Part shown: piece by piece, positions 12,224 through 26,311 of the stretch
Layout of the letters: every line of letters begins with the position of its first letter
How positions within the stretch are numbered: position 1 is the first letter of the stretch
DNA from: Aulostomus chinensis
Taxonomy: Eukaryota; Chordata; Actinopteri; Syngnathiformes; Aulostomidae
DNA: 64,000 nucleotides
Assembly: GCA_037954235.1 (NCBI GenBank)
Contig: JBBMOA010000002.1
Location: 9,978,509 to 10,042,508 of the forward strand
Reading direction: 5' to 3'
Translations under genes and position numbers: made by a program
Notes under the pieces: model-generated
Seen by the model: the letters and a program-made list of their open reading frames with translations, nothing else
The model's database searches: none
Told to the model about the DNA's origin: nothing

Positions 12224-15053
12224 GTGAGTGCCCAGCCTGACCCCCCAATCACCCATATCCTTGGACTCCTGCTCCGGTAACACTAGAGGTTGTGTTTGCA
12301 ACTGAAAGCAGATGGTTTGTCATTTTATTTGCAAAGCTAAGTCCTCCCCTACTGCTCTTATGAAGAAAAGCCGCCAAAGACGGCTGTTTTGGCTCTGATA
12401 AGATGCCGCAGGACCTACAAGGCCAAGCAGTTTCCTCCTCAGATCGAGAGCGGCTGAAGATGATGTTTTCACTGGAAACCAGCCAACCTGGAAGCTCTGG
12501 CCAACCCATACACACACGGATCCAGCAGCGTAAAGCAGAGATGATTAAGAATGCCATGGTGCCTCTGGTCTGCAGGAGTGACAGATTCCCCCCACTGGTC
12601 TCTATCCATCTGTCATGTACACCAGTAAAATATATTTGCTGGTGTTGTCACAGTCCACAATGTGTACACTGCAGTGCTCTGAATGTAGTTTCCTGAAATC
12701 AGCTGCTTCCTTCTAATTTAAAACCACTCACTTACTGCTAAGAGTTACAGTTGAAATTGCTTTGGGCTGGCTCAGGACCTTATATATTTTATTCCTTACT
12801 GCTGGTTATTACTTGAATCTTGAATCCAGTTCTGCCTGAATGGGTTTTCAAAAGAAAATATTATATGTTTGAGCAATTCTGCTGCCTTTCTATCAGCAAA
12901 CCTATAATTCAGCCTTTATATGCTCAGTCTACAAATAAACATAAATTGTAGTTGAAAGTTGCAAGTTAATGTTGTGCAAAAATTGTGGTAATATAAGGGC
13001 ATAAGTGGATATGGCATTCAGCAAAAGAATGTTGTTCTGTCTTTAGCAAAGGGGCCTTGTTAATTAATCTGGCCTTGATGCTGTGGTCCTGTCCACCTCT
13101 CATGTCTCTTTTATTGGTGACTTACTATAGAAGCAATTGCACAGCTTAGTGGAAATCCTGTGTTGCTTGCATTTGTCCCCAAAGTGTAAAATGTACTACA
13201 TTTTACTGTAATTGTTTGCATTTTCAAGATAACTAAGTGCACTGAGGACAAGTGGCCATACTGCTACAATAATGGACCACACATTACATTACTTCTCTCT
13301 TTGGATTCCACACCAGGGACTTGGCACCGCAAGGTGAGGAAATTACCTCCTAGTAGCTGAATGACTGAACAGTTGACATAGCATCTCTTTCTCTCCTTGT
13401 TCTCTCTCCTTTGCTGTCTTCGTCTCACTCTCTCCTCGGAGATATGCCATTTCCTTGGAAGAGAGCGGGCATATTTTAAACTGCATTTAACATTCACCGT
13501 TTTATTTCACTCCATTCGTGCATTATTAAACTACCTTCAGACCCCCTTAATTATTTTTTCTATCCCTCCTCTATCCCTGCAGAACTGATAATTGGTGTTA
13601 TTTATCTAAACAATACTACTGTGTGACTCTTGGGGTGGTAGCTCTTGAATAATGCATGAGGACAAATGCAAAGAAATTGCACTTACTGTGACTCTGGCAC
13701 TATCCATGTCAGGGTGATGTTAGCACTCATGCTTGAGGAAAGGAAATGGCGAGTAGGTTCCAAAGTGTTTATTCCTCCTCTGCACTCTCTGCTTATAATA
13801 AGGCAAGACGTGATATTAACGTGCCAGGGAGGCTAGTCTGGGTTAAATTTGTCAGTTCCTCTTGTCCAATTCCAATGGGGCTTGTGGTTTCATAATGAAA
13901 AGCCTCTTGGAGTATCTGGGAGATTCAGCCAAAGAGGCCACAAACGCAGAATGAACAAAAAGATGTATTGCTTTGGGAACCTTTCTTTCACGGTTATGAG
14001 TCCTTTCATTTCAGCAAGCAGTAATTTCTTTATGACTTACACAGAATTGCTGTTGAAGTCAATTACTTCTTGTATTTGATTTCTTAGTCACGTGGTTAAA
14101 CTCATAGGCAGCCAGTATTCCTATGTACTTTAGAGTGAGTCATATAGTTTTCTTACACCCAAGCTGTTAGACCAGTGACAAACCTCAACAGTTAATAATA
14201 AAGCTCTGCAGCTTCCAGGTGTAAACTATATGCACACTGGCTGTATTCGAAATTGCATCTCTGGACGTGAGCATGGAACATTCTATATGTTATCATTATG
14301 TGTTACAGCATTAATTTTAGCTAGGTAAATTTGTTTATTAAGCACCTCATCCTGGTTCCTGGTAGAATTGCAGTTAAGCAAGACACTTGAAAACAAAGCG
14401 AGCTGCTAATTATCACAACAGTCTGCACATGTACATCAAGAAGGACAGCTGTGTGGCATGCTCCTTTTTAATGAAAGGCAGAGAGACTTCCCTGACTCAT
14501 TAGCTGGCAAGTTTTTTGCATTTTGTTGTCATTTATTTTTTTTCTTTCTGTTGTGTAAAGACCTTTTAGTCTCTCTCTGTTTGCACCACAAATCATAACT
14601 TCAGCTTTTCCCTCATTCAACATGTTTTGGAGCTAGTATGTTTAACATACGCAGTGTGTTAACTAAGCCATTATTTTTTGGTGACACAGGTATATATATA
14701 TGTATATTCATGTTTCCATCTGCATACATATGGTATGAATCTGCAAAATGTCTGATATTGGCAGGTGGGAGCATGTAGGAGCAATAGCAGTGGTCAGGGA
14801 ATCGACCCTTGTGGTAATCCCTACATTTTATTTGAGACGTGCTAATATACAGCTGTTAATCGTGACAAGAGTCTTGACAGTAGAACTTAAAGAACCATGT
14901 TAGAAGGACCAAAAGCAATTTTCAGGATTTTTAATTTAAAGTCATTCACTTCTTGTTGGGGTTCAGGTTTAAAGGAGCCTGCTTTAAACATGTTGTCTAG
15001 AACATCCAGCTAAGTTTTCTTCATTCTCTATTTCGGCTCTCTCGCTTCAACAG

Positions 15054-15368
15054 TGCAACCCTTCAGCCCCTTCTGGTTCACAGTGGAGCCCCAGGACACT
15101 CTGGCCATTCGGGGCAACTCGGCACTGCTCAACTGTTCGGCACACAGCGATGCATCCATGCCAGCACGCATAGAGTGGAAGAAAGACGGCACCTTCTTGA
15201 GCCTGGTTTCAGATGAGCGACGACGTATACTCCCAGATGGCTCGCTGCTCTTCACCCATGTGGTTCACTCCAAGCACAACAAGCCTGATGAGGGCACCTA
15301 CCAGTGTGTCGCCACCATCGAAAACCTGGGATCCATTTCCAGTCGCACGGCACGCCTCTTTGTTGCAG
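15054..15368 (+). CDS. neo1: neogenin exon 2 (first Ig domain), partial gene
   Basis: This exon encodes the N-terminal Ig domain of neogenin, a cell-surface receptor for netrins and RGM proteins in axon guidance, adhesion and BMP/iron signalling (family knowledge). After the split first codon the exon reads QPFSPFWFTVEP. Numbering from that Gln, the Ig cysteines are C27 (15134-15136) and C84 (15305-15307), with core Trp W41. The stretches WKKDGTF (W41-F47), LPDGSL and HSKHNKPDEG are typical of neogenin and fit it better than DCC. N26-C-S is a possible N-glycosylation site. The acceptor is a pyrimidine tract ending CAACAG; the donor is the strong CAG|GTAAGA. Both boundaries are phase 1 and the length (315) is a multiple of three. 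No signal peptide is present, so exon 1 lies upstream of the window. neo1a versus neo1b cannot be decided. Confidence 0.93.
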
Positions 15369-17802
15369 GTAAGAATGGCAAAGTTCTGTGAATTTGAAGA
15401 TATTTGAAATACTGTTAATGTTCTAGCAGTAAATAGACTGACAGCTTGATAGTTGAACCTTGTTCAAAATGCAAATTGTTTTTCTTAGAAAGGCCTGGTT
15501 TAACTTTTGGTCATTTGCCAAATGAGGACTTGAGAGACTCTCCTACACACCAGTGGCAAACCTTCAGGGAATTCAATTGTTTTGATGTTTAACCTTTCCT
15601 AAGGACTCTTTGTTGTCTACATAGTGGCATAAATCAGCAAGACTTTGTGTGTTCACTGACAGCTGACTTCACATACTATACTTTCCCACAGTGCATCACA
15701 TCTTTAAAGACCATGCTTTTTAGTGTAGGAGTGTCAATATACAGGAAAGAAAGTAGCTATATAAATTGCCAAGATGTACTCTGTTCATCCACATAAATCT
15801 GACAGTAAATTTTCAAGTGTTTTAAGACATTTGTCAAGCTGGCCACAGTAAAAAAAAAAAAAAGAAAAAAAAGAAAAAAAAGAGAGAGACAGAAAAAGAT
15901 GAAAGATAAAACTAGAGCTGTCCTGAACATAATTTTTTGGACTTCCGTGTTTAGGTGTTAATTACCTGTGGATGATTGAAGCTTCATCCAAATCAACATT
16001 TAATAGAAAGCAGATCGCACTAACTGAGCAAACATTAGCCATAGAACTTTGGAGCAAGTGAGATGGCTCAGCAGTGACTTAGAGTTTTCAGGCGCTTAGC
16101 CAAACTCATAGTGGATTTATGATATGCCAGCCTCATTTGGCAGATCTGGCACTGGACTTTTTGAGGGTTGTCTCTGCAGATTTGAAAGTTATTCCTGTTA
16201 CTTGACTTTTTCGACAACTTGCCTGTGTAATGTTCTTGGAAGCCTGGCTGTGGAGCGGTCACAGGTTTGCTTGCAGGTTCAGTGCATTGCTGGTGACCTC
16301 AGGTGAGACCTGCGACTCAAAAAACTATGATGTTTAAGCCCCATCTAAGAATATGTGCTATAATTCATGCTTAGTTGATTCCAAACAAAACTTGTGTCCC
16401 TGTATCCCATCTTCAAACTAAAATCAGGCCTTAATTAGCAAATGATTGGCTACCTGTTAGGACATCGGAAAGAAGGTTATTATAGTGAATGACAATACAA
16501 GCTTGTGTGTTGTTACTCATTCTTAATGGTGGCAAACATTTCCTGATGGAAACATCTCATGTTGTGGCTGATAAAAGCCCCAGGACATTCACCGGCTAAC
16601 AGTGTCTTTATGACATTTAGTGCTGGACAGGGAGTATAAAGTGGATTTTTAGTCCATTTTCTGACTGAAACGACTGTAAAAAATTGCACACGTTCATTAC
16701 AAGTGAACTGAAATGGTGAAGCTGCTGGCCAGAGAATGTAACAGTGGATCAGTGTCATTGTAACACCTAAAAAGCAGTGGTGATTGTGCAAATGTACAAT
16801 CTTATATGCTATACTGATGTGGTGGGGCTCTTTAGTTGCTTTCTCTTGTTGATTATTTTCTTGCCCTTGAGTCGGCCTGCCAGCTATAGTTTTCCTTCAC
16901 CTTGTAGAAGCCTGAATGCAGTGCCCTACTGGATAAATGCTTGGAAAAAGCTGTTTGTTTTTTTCTCTCTCCATTTCTAGCACTGCAATGTGACCTTGTT
17001 CCGTTTCAGAACAGCAAGTGACGTGGGATTATTAGGTGTTTTGAGCCAAGTCGTGCTCTGAAATTCAATTTGCAGCTGGAGGAGCCACAGAATGCTTTTA
17101 CTTTGAGCTTTTTGCCTCAGTACTGCTCTGGCAGGGTTAAAGACGCTGGAGAGGCTTCTTGTTGACAAAAGGATCGTACAGTATTAGCCTGCTTGATACT
17201 GAGAACTAGTGAGGAGCTGCTATTGAGCTGATTCTGTTTCCTGTCAGAGGCTTTTGAACTACAAGTTAAAGATGCACTGTATTACTGTTGGATGTACAGA
17301 GAAGATCTCAGAAGTTAGTTTAACTGCATGTGCTATGTAATATGTTAACAGTTGTCTCAACTGAACAAAATAATAGATCATAATACTTCTTCTTTGTTGT
17401 ACTTGTACAGTGTTTGTGAAGCTATGGAGTTCCTTGCTGTGATATCTTAAACATCAGTGGTCCAGGTTTGAGCTTACAGTGATCTAGTATTTGTAGTTGT
17501 TGTCACCGGTAGGAATGTTGTTTGCAAATAGAGACAGTTGGCACTTGCTAAATTCCCTAAACAGTGCACGGTTATCGCTGCCCAGTCAAATAATGTTAAA
17601 AAAAGTCCACACCTACCACACTTTTCCCATGTCATCGTTTACAATCACATTTGTTGGCCTGCCATTCTTTGAATTCTTTGAATTGTCTGTGTGTTGAGAG
17701 GTTTTGCTCTCTCAGGGTAAATTAAAAACTTTATTCAAGGACGGGCTTTGTTTTGTCAGTTGGCATGTAAGCAGTGTGTCAGCTTTGTCATCAAGCCACA
17801 TG

Positions 17803-17804
<2 letters not shown>

Positions 17805-17851
<47 letters not shown>
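17805..17851. repeat. (CA)n microsatellite
   Basis: About 23 perfect CA units within intron 2. Confidence 0.97.
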
Positions 17852-17853
<2 letters not shown>

Positions 17854-18354
17854 CGATCCGCTGTCGTACATAAACTGAAGTACGGGATATACAGCTGGAA
17901 TTGTGTCACTGTTCAAGCAGGACTTATCAAACTTCTCAGCCTAGTGCCTCAAATTAATGATTCACATATCTGACTCACAACCCCAAAGTTGCACACACAC
18001 TAATTTGACAAAACATGTACATTAATGGCAGTCAAAATTTAACCTAGTTGAGCTAAAATAGGTGATAGTAATCATTTTCAGTTTGATTTTCATAACTCAC
18101 CTCTGTGTCTCTTGAATCCACTTGGGTCGTGACCCCCACAACCAGTAGTAATTTCAGGGGTTTTGCAACAGACCTGCCTATTCTGTATTATTATACTGTG
18201 CAACACTTGAAGTCAAATGTAGGTACAAGAGCACCAAGTTATAATATTCAATGATTTTTTAAAAATGGTCACAAGGTGCCTGGATAGTTGTAGTCTAGAG
18301 CCCTGCAATTGCATTTATGGTTTTTCATTTACACATACACACATACACGAGCGC

Positions 18355-18600
18355 TGATGTATCTGCAGCTGGCTGGCAGGTGGCCAATAAAAAGGTTAAT
18401 TGCAGGGTAGTGAGAGCAGGCCATTAGGCCGCCATCAGACCCAGGAGTGATGGTGCGGGCCAGGGCAGAGTGGGCGCGACCTCTCTGATGTAATGACGCA
18501 TTGAGTCACGGATGGCTAGTATGGCAGGGAGCATATCTGACATCTATCAGGGTAATATCTGGGATTGATTGCCAGGCGACGTGCCGCTCATTCTTCTCCA
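18355..18600. promoter_or_regulatory. candidate regulatory segment with paired bZIP sites
   Basis: A comparatively GC-rich, non-repetitive island in the AT-rich intron. TGACGCA (18494-18500) and the AP-1 consensus TGAGTCA (18502-18508) lie one base apart in the same orientation. Function is inferred only from motif content and base composition. Confidence 0.2.
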
Positions 18601-19559
18601 CAGAACCTTCCCGCACATTGCTGCCATTGCCATAGTCTGTGTCCTGTGCTGCACCTCAGCTTCAGCCTCAACCTTTCTGTCAGTTGCTCACATAGCTTCA
18701 CGACAAAGGTCACAGCTTCACATGAAAGTAGACTTCAATGATTTCTAGGTTCACTCATCATACTGGATACATATAAATATGGATTGAATGCAGTTCATAC
18801 AAGAAAGCCCTTTAAAAAAAAAAAGTTCTGGGATCCCTTTCCTGTTAGATGTACAACATTGATCTAACTTTTACAGTGTAAACCCTCTGTTGTCACATTT
18901 TGGCACATAATCCTTGTATAAGCTAAACACCTAATCAATCCAATGGGGAAAATAACCCAAAAAAGGGACATTTTGAACACAGAATTTTGAAATGAGCACA
19001 AGTGTAGTCAAACATGCAGTTTCATAATAGGGATTAACAATTTATCTAACTATTATTGAACTTGCTGTGTGGCCAAGTGCAATATCCATATACCAGGTAC
19101 TGCAGGAAGGTGTAAAATTATAAATAAAGCACTAAACTTCCCTTGAATCTGGAGATTATAAATGTGGCAAAGTGTTTGCTTGCTGCAGACCTCAGGAAAA
19201 GGAATGCACAGTGCCACTACGTTGATGAGTCATACATGTGTCGAAATAATCACATTATGATGTTTTGCATTTTGTACTTCCTACTTAATGATTCAAAAAG
19301 GATTCTTGAATTTGCATTGTTATGCAGCCTAATGAAATGAATATTTCATTGTAAAGCTCTGTTAGAGTATGCACACACACTACATACTGTATATCATTAT
19401 TAAAAGAAGGGATTCTGGTTGTTGAAATATTTATTATTGTTCATATTCCCCAGCCTTGAGGCCACAGCTCTCCACCTCCTCATCTTTCCTCTTTGCACTT
19501 GCTTTGTCATCCAGTCTGTATGTTTTAGTCTCTGTGCGCACAGTCAGACATTGTGGAAA

Positions 19560-19575
19560 CACACACGCACGCACG

Positions 19576-19627
<52 letters not shown>
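19560..19627. repeat. (CGCA)n-(CA)n microsatellite
   Basis: A few CGCA units followed by about 24 CA units; alternating purine-pyrimidine throughout. Confidence 0.97.
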
Positions 19628-19631
<4 letters not shown>

Positions 19632-20092
19632 AAGAAGGGGGGTTGAAATCTTATGTATTCAAGTCCTGGTGAGAGAAAAGGCGGGGGAGAAAAATTATAG
19701 GGCAGAAAGGGAGCGAGTGGTGATAGCCAGGACACGGAGCGCGACGCGAGTAATGAGAACTCCCGTCGTAACTGTCTGCTTTCTCCCTCCTCCCACCGCT
19801 GTGCTTTGAACTCAGCCCACCATAAGAATCGCTTGAAGTGAGCCCCACCTCACAGCCACTTAAAAGGGAAACCCCCAATGAGGAAAAATTAATTTTGTCC
19901 TGTCTCTCCCCTACTGTCTGTTTTTTGTTTCATTCCTGACCCTCCATAACATGACAGTTCTCTATTCAAATATCCGCTTTTTGTTTTGTGTCTTTTCTCA
20001 CTGTTTTCTTGCTCTCCCTCACCTACAGGCTACTGTGGCGTCTGACGATAACTAACTTATCACTTTGCTTTGCTATGTTTCGGTGAAATCCC

Positions 20093-20095
<3 letters not shown>

Positions 20096-20133
<38 letters not shown>

Positions 20134-20143
20134 ACACACACAC
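20096..20143. repeat. compound (CT)n-(CA)n microsatellite
   Basis: (CT)n to about 20129, then CACTCACACACACACAC. Confidence 0.97.
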
Positions 20144-21650
20144 GTGTACAAATTATAAATTCTTCATGTGTCATGTGTGTCGCCTCATATTTTAAGCATG
20201 CTCATCCTTTGATAGAGTTGGACACCCTTTGAAGGTATTAGGGGTGTCGCCAGATGCTTTAATCCCTTTTTTGATGTATTTTAATCTGTTGGGGTGGGGT
20301 GGGGGGGATTGAAGAGTTGTTGCACCCCCAAGGACATGACAGCTTCAAAATGTGAAAAAGGATGATTACGTCACAGAGAGCCCCTTTGTGTTATTGTTGA
20401 AGAGACTTTGTGGCACTCATAGTCAGATAATTATTGTGGGTGGGAATAAAATGTCAACTGCTCTTAAATGAGAGTGGGTGGTATCCAATTGTTTACTCAA
20501 ATTTTACTGTTGCACAATATTAATAGCTAATAAACCTCTCGACCTACTCATGTGCCATACATTGATTCAATTCACAGGGGAAGTTACAAGCAGCGCCTCC
20601 TTTAGCCAACCAATGAGGAAAAACTAAACAAAAAACAGAAATAATATTTTGTGTGATACACATTGGTGATTTGTGCCTGTCACAGTAGCCTTGACCTTGG
20701 ACCTCCAAAATCCTTTCAGTTCATTCTTGGGTCCCAGTGGACACCTTTGACAAATCATAGACCATGTCACAATGCCTCTTACCACCAGCGGTTGCCAGCA
20801 TGAAGGCATAAAATGTTGGTGCAGAATTGATGCAACTCACCTGTGAAACCCCATTAAAACCCACTGATCAATGTAATACTTGCCAACTTTTTTGTTACAT
20901 TCGTGAAGGTGCTGAGAACCCCTAAACACTCACAGACGGATGTTCTATCATTTTACACCAGCCCACAGGTAACTTGGTTTGCATGTTTTAAAAAAATGGT
21001 GGCCGCAGTCTCATCATTTCAGCCAATAGGAGCCTGTGTGTACAAATGAGCATCAGTGCTGGATGGTAGTTGAATGGCTCTTCCATTAGATCCTGAACTA
21101 ATTTCGCTGATGAGTTACATATTTTAAATCCTAAAAAAAGATCCTATACAGTTATTGGGCCCTTGGGTGGAATAAGTTGTTAAGGAAGGTAACGCTCTTG
21201 ACACGTTGCCATTTCTAAATACCCCAGTATACAGTATTAACCTCTCAGTTGTAGTGTTGAAGGTCCAGCCTGACCTGAACAGTTGTGCAGTCAAAAGAAA
21301 CTGCCACCTGAAAGGCTGAAGTGGCTCTGAGGACACACAGAGGTGGCACCCAACCAGATGGTGTTTTACCACTCTCATATACTTGTTATGTGCTGCTAGA
21401 TTTTACTTCTTATGGAGTTGGACACATTCATCCTTCTGGAGTGTTTCTGTCAGACTACCTAAGGAACACTTCTACAACCGCTCATCCTTTCTCACTCTTT
21501 CTCCCTTTGTTGTGTTCCTTTGGTGACTCACCCTCCCGACCTCCCTCCTTTTCTACCTTCTTTACTACCTCTTTCAGCCCTCCATTCTCTTTATTATCCT
21601 TTCAGTCCTCCACCTCTGCACTGCTCAAATGAACCCAGTGGCCTAAAGAA

Positions 21651-21659
21651 AGAGAGAGA

Positions 21660-21725
<66 letters not shown>
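21651..21725. repeat. (AG)5-(AC)n microsatellite
   Basis: Five AG units followed directly by about 32 AC units. Confidence 0.97.
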
Positions 21726-21729
<4 letters not shown>

Positions 21730-24658
21730 CTTGGACACAGTTTTCCACAGTGGCTGCACTCAAGCTATAAAGAGCCAAAATGGCGAACAAACAGTGATAA
21801 AACTCCAAAACAACAAATAAACATCTTCCTCACTCTCACAGGAACTTTAAGAAAGAAATTCGTAAACCATATTGTTGTTTCACTGTCAAAAATTAAATCT
21901 TTGGGTGTGTGTATGTAAATCTTGACTATATCAACATCAGGCTGACAAAATTTGACACATTTTTACACTAGTCGTGAACTGTAGGGCAGCACTTACAAAT
22001 CAGTCTCCAGTAAATCCCAGCTCTGCAATTGAACTAACTTATTTAAAATCAGCCAAACCCAGCGCAATATGAGGGGCTTGCAAATTTTTGAAATTCTGTA
22101 CCTCTGTTGCTAAAAGTAGTCAATTTCACTGCTAAAAGTTTGAAAACTTTGCATTTCTCATTGATGTGGGAGCCAGCATTTTCTAGAGGTGAAGTGAATT
22201 TCATGACTCTGTGTGACATGTCATGATCTCGAGTGTGAATGCATGTAAAAACAATGAAGAAAGCAAACCCGTCTAATTAACAACAAGATTTATACTATCC
22301 TACAATTGAAAGAGAATGCCGTTTGTGAAGCAGTGTGGTTAATTATATCAGTTTCATAATGGAACCACTGTTGGTTTGGGCTATTTTCAAACCATCGATG
22401 CTCTTTTTTTAACACAATGTTTTTTCCCCCCACAATTTAGAAAATAAAAAGAATTTGCTATTTCGTATCAAAGTCACAAAATTTGTTGCAACTTTTAAGG
22501 AAAGATGCTGCAAAATCAATCAAACTCAAATTTATCTCACACAATACACCTTCACAGCGCTCCTGAGATTCAATTCAGTGCTGCGAATTGAATTGAAGGC
22601 CTGCAGATCATAACCTCTTTAGGTTATATTCTTGACTTTCTTTACATTAAAGATTGTTCAGTGTTGTTTACCATTGTTTTGAGCTTAAAACACTCTGCCA
22701 GATGGTGAAAGCAATCTTTCTAGGGTTCAACCCATCTTTGTCTATTTCAGCTAGTTTAAGTGAAGCAACCCTGCTGTCTGTCCTGCTGTTTGCCAGTTAA
22801 AGAAAAGAAATCACCTTTTGTGGGACCTCGTAGATCCTGGTCAAATAAAAAGAAGACTCTTAGATCCCTGCTCATGGCTGCATCAGGAGTGGACAGTTTG
22901 CACATTGGCTTCCCCACTTATACCAGTAATGCAGTGCCTTGCTGCTGAGTGCGGGGGTCGATGCTTTGATGAATAGCCGTGACCCAGACGCAGGGTCAGG
23001 GTCACTCTGGTGTTCTACGATGCTGATTTCTATCTCCTGCACACATGAGGGATAGGAAGGCTGGTGCTCTTGTAGTCCACACAGCGCTAGTGAGGTGCAT
23101 TTATCATATATTGGGCTGAAGAATGAGACATTCAGCACCCCTTGGAGCCCCAGTAATGAAAAAGATAAAAACTAAAAATGCTGTTAAAGAAAAGAAAAAC
23201 TGTGTGGTCAAGCTGTTGTTGCAGAGATGAGGTTGCAGAACAGACAAACAAGACGAGGACACACGTAGAAAATATGATATGGGAAATCTTAGCTAAGGAC
23301 AGAGCTGGAGGGAAAATCCATCTTTTTTCTCACTCTCTGGAGGACAGGAGAACAGTGTTGGTAGTCTGTTGGGGTTGAGGTAGATGGCACCCTCCCTTTT
23401 TGGTGTATTCCCTGATTGATGCAGTCCTCTGGGGAGGTGGAGGGGTTGATGGAGACAGCCCTATCTCTACTCTCCAGACACACAGGGCTAACTGTACGTG
23501 TGTATTGTGTGTGCATGGGAATGCATACCCAGCCGTTTCACTCTTTGTATATTTCCAGAATACTTCAGCTGAATGTGGCATGTCTTTAAACATGAGCTTG
23601 GTTGTGATTGCTAACTAAAATATCAGCTCCATTGCAGGGTTGTCTTTTCGCAGGTCTTCTGCTTCGGTGTGGGCTCTTAGTGTTGTTGTGATGCTTTTGG
23701 CTTTGTTGAATTTGAATATAAAGATGCACACAAACACGTGACTGTGACATGAAAGACAATGAAGTTTCTCAGTGTCCTTGAAAAGTGCAGTTTTTCAAAC
23801 AGACCAGTGATATCAGTGTGTAACTTACCACTTTTACCCTTGTACAGCCCAGATCTTCCCACTGTTCATTTAGATCAGAACCTTAAAAACAGGTTTTGAG
23901 AGGACTACAGGACCAGAGTTTGGTCAAACCCTTAGTGTTGGTCCGTGTGATGACTGACGGGCCCAGCTCATTGGGGCCAGGGGTTGACTACACCCTACCT
24001 CCGTTGTAGTCCATGATGAACCTGAACCGTGGTATGATTCGTTTGCAGTTTTTGATAGAGAGGGGATATAGGATCAGGAATATTGGAATTGTGTGCCGAT
24101 GTTGATGTTGTTCACGGATTGGCAGATTTCATGAACAGATTGGGTGTGGCAAAGATGGTGCCAAACTGGGTACTGATCCAGATTTTATTCCGTAGCTTGT
24201 GCTGGACCATGGCACCTCTGTAATGTAACATGAGACACATCAATGCACATTTCTTTGGAGTAGATTTAAATTAGAAGCTTTTTGTAAATTAAAAAAAAAA
24301 ATATTATTCCTCTTCAGTGAGAAGTGCTGTGTGGTTTAGTGCCTCAATATGTCACTTTAAACATAATGTCAACGAAAACAATATGAATGATACCAAAGAA
24401 AAAAACAGCTCTACTCTAATTACATCTGTGTTCTTGGAGAATTGCAACAGGAAAGTAACTTACTGCATTTTGTGTTTGTAAAGTAACAAAAGATAGGAAG
24501 CCGTCCAGACTTTCAGGTTTGAAAACAAATTGAGGACACCAGGCAACCCATGTGGACCTGTTCACTCAAACAACAACACTACGCTGAATGTACCTGAGAG
24601 TAGTAAAGTCAGGTGTAAATTTTCTGAACAGATTTTTCACACTGTTACATAAGAGACA

Positions 24659-25035
24659 GGGACGGCACGGTGGTGCAGTGGTTAGCACTGTCCCCTCAGG
24701 GCAAGAAGGTTCCAGGTTCCAGTCCCGGCTCCATCACAGGATCTTTCTGTGTGAGTCTCCATGTTCTCCATGTTCCTGTGTGGGTTCTCTCTGGTACTCC
24801 AGCTTCCTCCCACAGTCCAAAGACATCAAGAGGGGTCGAGGCTGATTGATACTCTAAATTGACCGTAGGTGTGACTGTGAGTGTGAATGGTTGTCTGTCT
24901 CTATGTGTTGGCCCTGTGATGGACTGGTGACCTGTCCAGGGTGAACCCCGCCTCTCGCCCGAAAGCCACTGGGATAGGCTCCACCCCCCTGTGACCCATA
25001 ACAGGAGAAGCGGAAGAAAATGAATGGATGGATGG
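24659..25035 (+). repeat. tRNA-headed SINE, copy 2, with 12-bp target-site duplication
   Basis: Same family as 2764-3115. A box TGGTGCAGTGG at 24671-24681 and B box GGTTCCAGTCC at 24715-24725 are intact-looking. The body contains GGCTGATTGATACTCTAAAT and the tail is AGCGGAAGAAAATGAATGG plus (ATGG)n. It is flanked by perfect 12-base direct repeats ACATAAGAGACA at 24647-24658 and 25036-25047, which fixes both ends and shows insertion by target-primed retrotransposition. Confidence 0.9.
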
Positions 25036-26220
25036 ACATAAGAGACATTTACTTCTCTACAATTGAGCTGCCTTTAGCATTTCAAATAATTGTCCAATTG
25101 AACTTTCCATCCTGCAATAAATGTGCACTAATGAGGGTGATAACTGACTGGTGCAATCAGCACATAAAGATTTTATACATATGACTTTCCCGACTTGTGC
25201 TAGTGTTGTGTGTTCTCCAGCACTCCAGACAGACATCCAGCACTGTGAAACGTCTATGTAATTTGAGTGTATCCTCAGATGTGTGTGAGGCATCTGCACA
25301 TCAGTGATGATTCTTCATAGCTCAAGGCTTTTCCACACAACCTTGGAGAGTTCCCTTCAATGTTCTCATTTTTACTTTGGACCTGAAGGATAGAGTAATG
25401 GCTTCAGTAAGAATTTGGCTGCCAGCGTGACATGTTGATTAGTCTGAGTATTTTGTCTTTTGTGCATGTCTTTCTCAAAAGAGTTGCCTGTAAGTGAGAA
25501 GCAAAATCTGGAGGTCTCATGCAATATTAAATTGTCCCTCAATAGCTGCTGTTGTTTGGGGATATACTTCCAAAATATGTGAACACTTCTGGAGACAGAA
25601 CTCACCAGAGATTTTTCAAATATGTCAAATGACACATGAAGATCCTTTACTCCAGACAAGTTGAATAAACAGTCAGGCATCACATTAAGCTTGGATGATG
25701 TTTCATACCAGCTAAATTAGTTCTGTCCTCATGCAGTGACCTATTAAAACACACACGTGCCCCAAATCAGAGAATTGAAAAACATTTAGGCCACATTACC
25801 CTAACCCTACCTCGGACAAATGGTTACCATGTGAAGCAGACTGATCTGATAATTGGGAGTTGCACATAATAGGAAATGTGTTAATCTCTTACTTTATTGG
25901 CATACATTTTTACTGTGATGTGCAAACCCACACCTTGTTGAGAAAAGGAGAACAACTAAAAATGACAAAAGTGAAATGCGTGTACCATCGTTAGTGTTTC
26001 AAGCGTGAAGTTAGTCTTGGGTATCAGCATTGGATGTGGGGCACTTTTAAGAGTAGAGTAACAGGCTGTCAAAAAAACAAAAGGATATAGGCAAATTACA
26101 AAAGGAGGGCCCAGCATGCAGTGTGAATGCATCCTAAATGAATGGGGATTTTGAAGTTACAGGAAATGCATGGCCAAATATTTCCTAAAATGTCTTCTCT
26201 CTTTGGCTCCTTTCATGCCT

Positions 26221-26311
26221 CAAGTCAAGTCAATTTTATTTTTACAGTACAGCGCCAAATTACAACAAAAGTTATCTCATGACACTGTAACCACAACACA
26301 CTGTAACCACA
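26221..26311. repeat. fragment of a dispersed teleost repeat
   Basis: CAATTTTATTTTTACAGTAC, then AGCGCCAAATTACAACAAAA and GTTATCTCATGACACTGTAA, resembles a very common fish repeat end (TATTTGTATAGCGCCAAATCA...TTATCTCAAGACACTTTA). It carries a short internal duplication of CACTGTAACCACA. Confidence 0.5.

Noticed and set aside
12403..12696. 97-codon open frame with a charged N-terminus (SSSDRERLKMMF)
   Set aside because: No acceptor or donor in phase with neogenin, no recognised domain, and it overlaps an open frame on the other strand.
16977..17060. Possible exon after a strong pyrimidine tract and TTTCTAG acceptor at about 16980
   Set aside because: No convincing donor follows within an exon-like distance and no frame shows Ig or other domain features.
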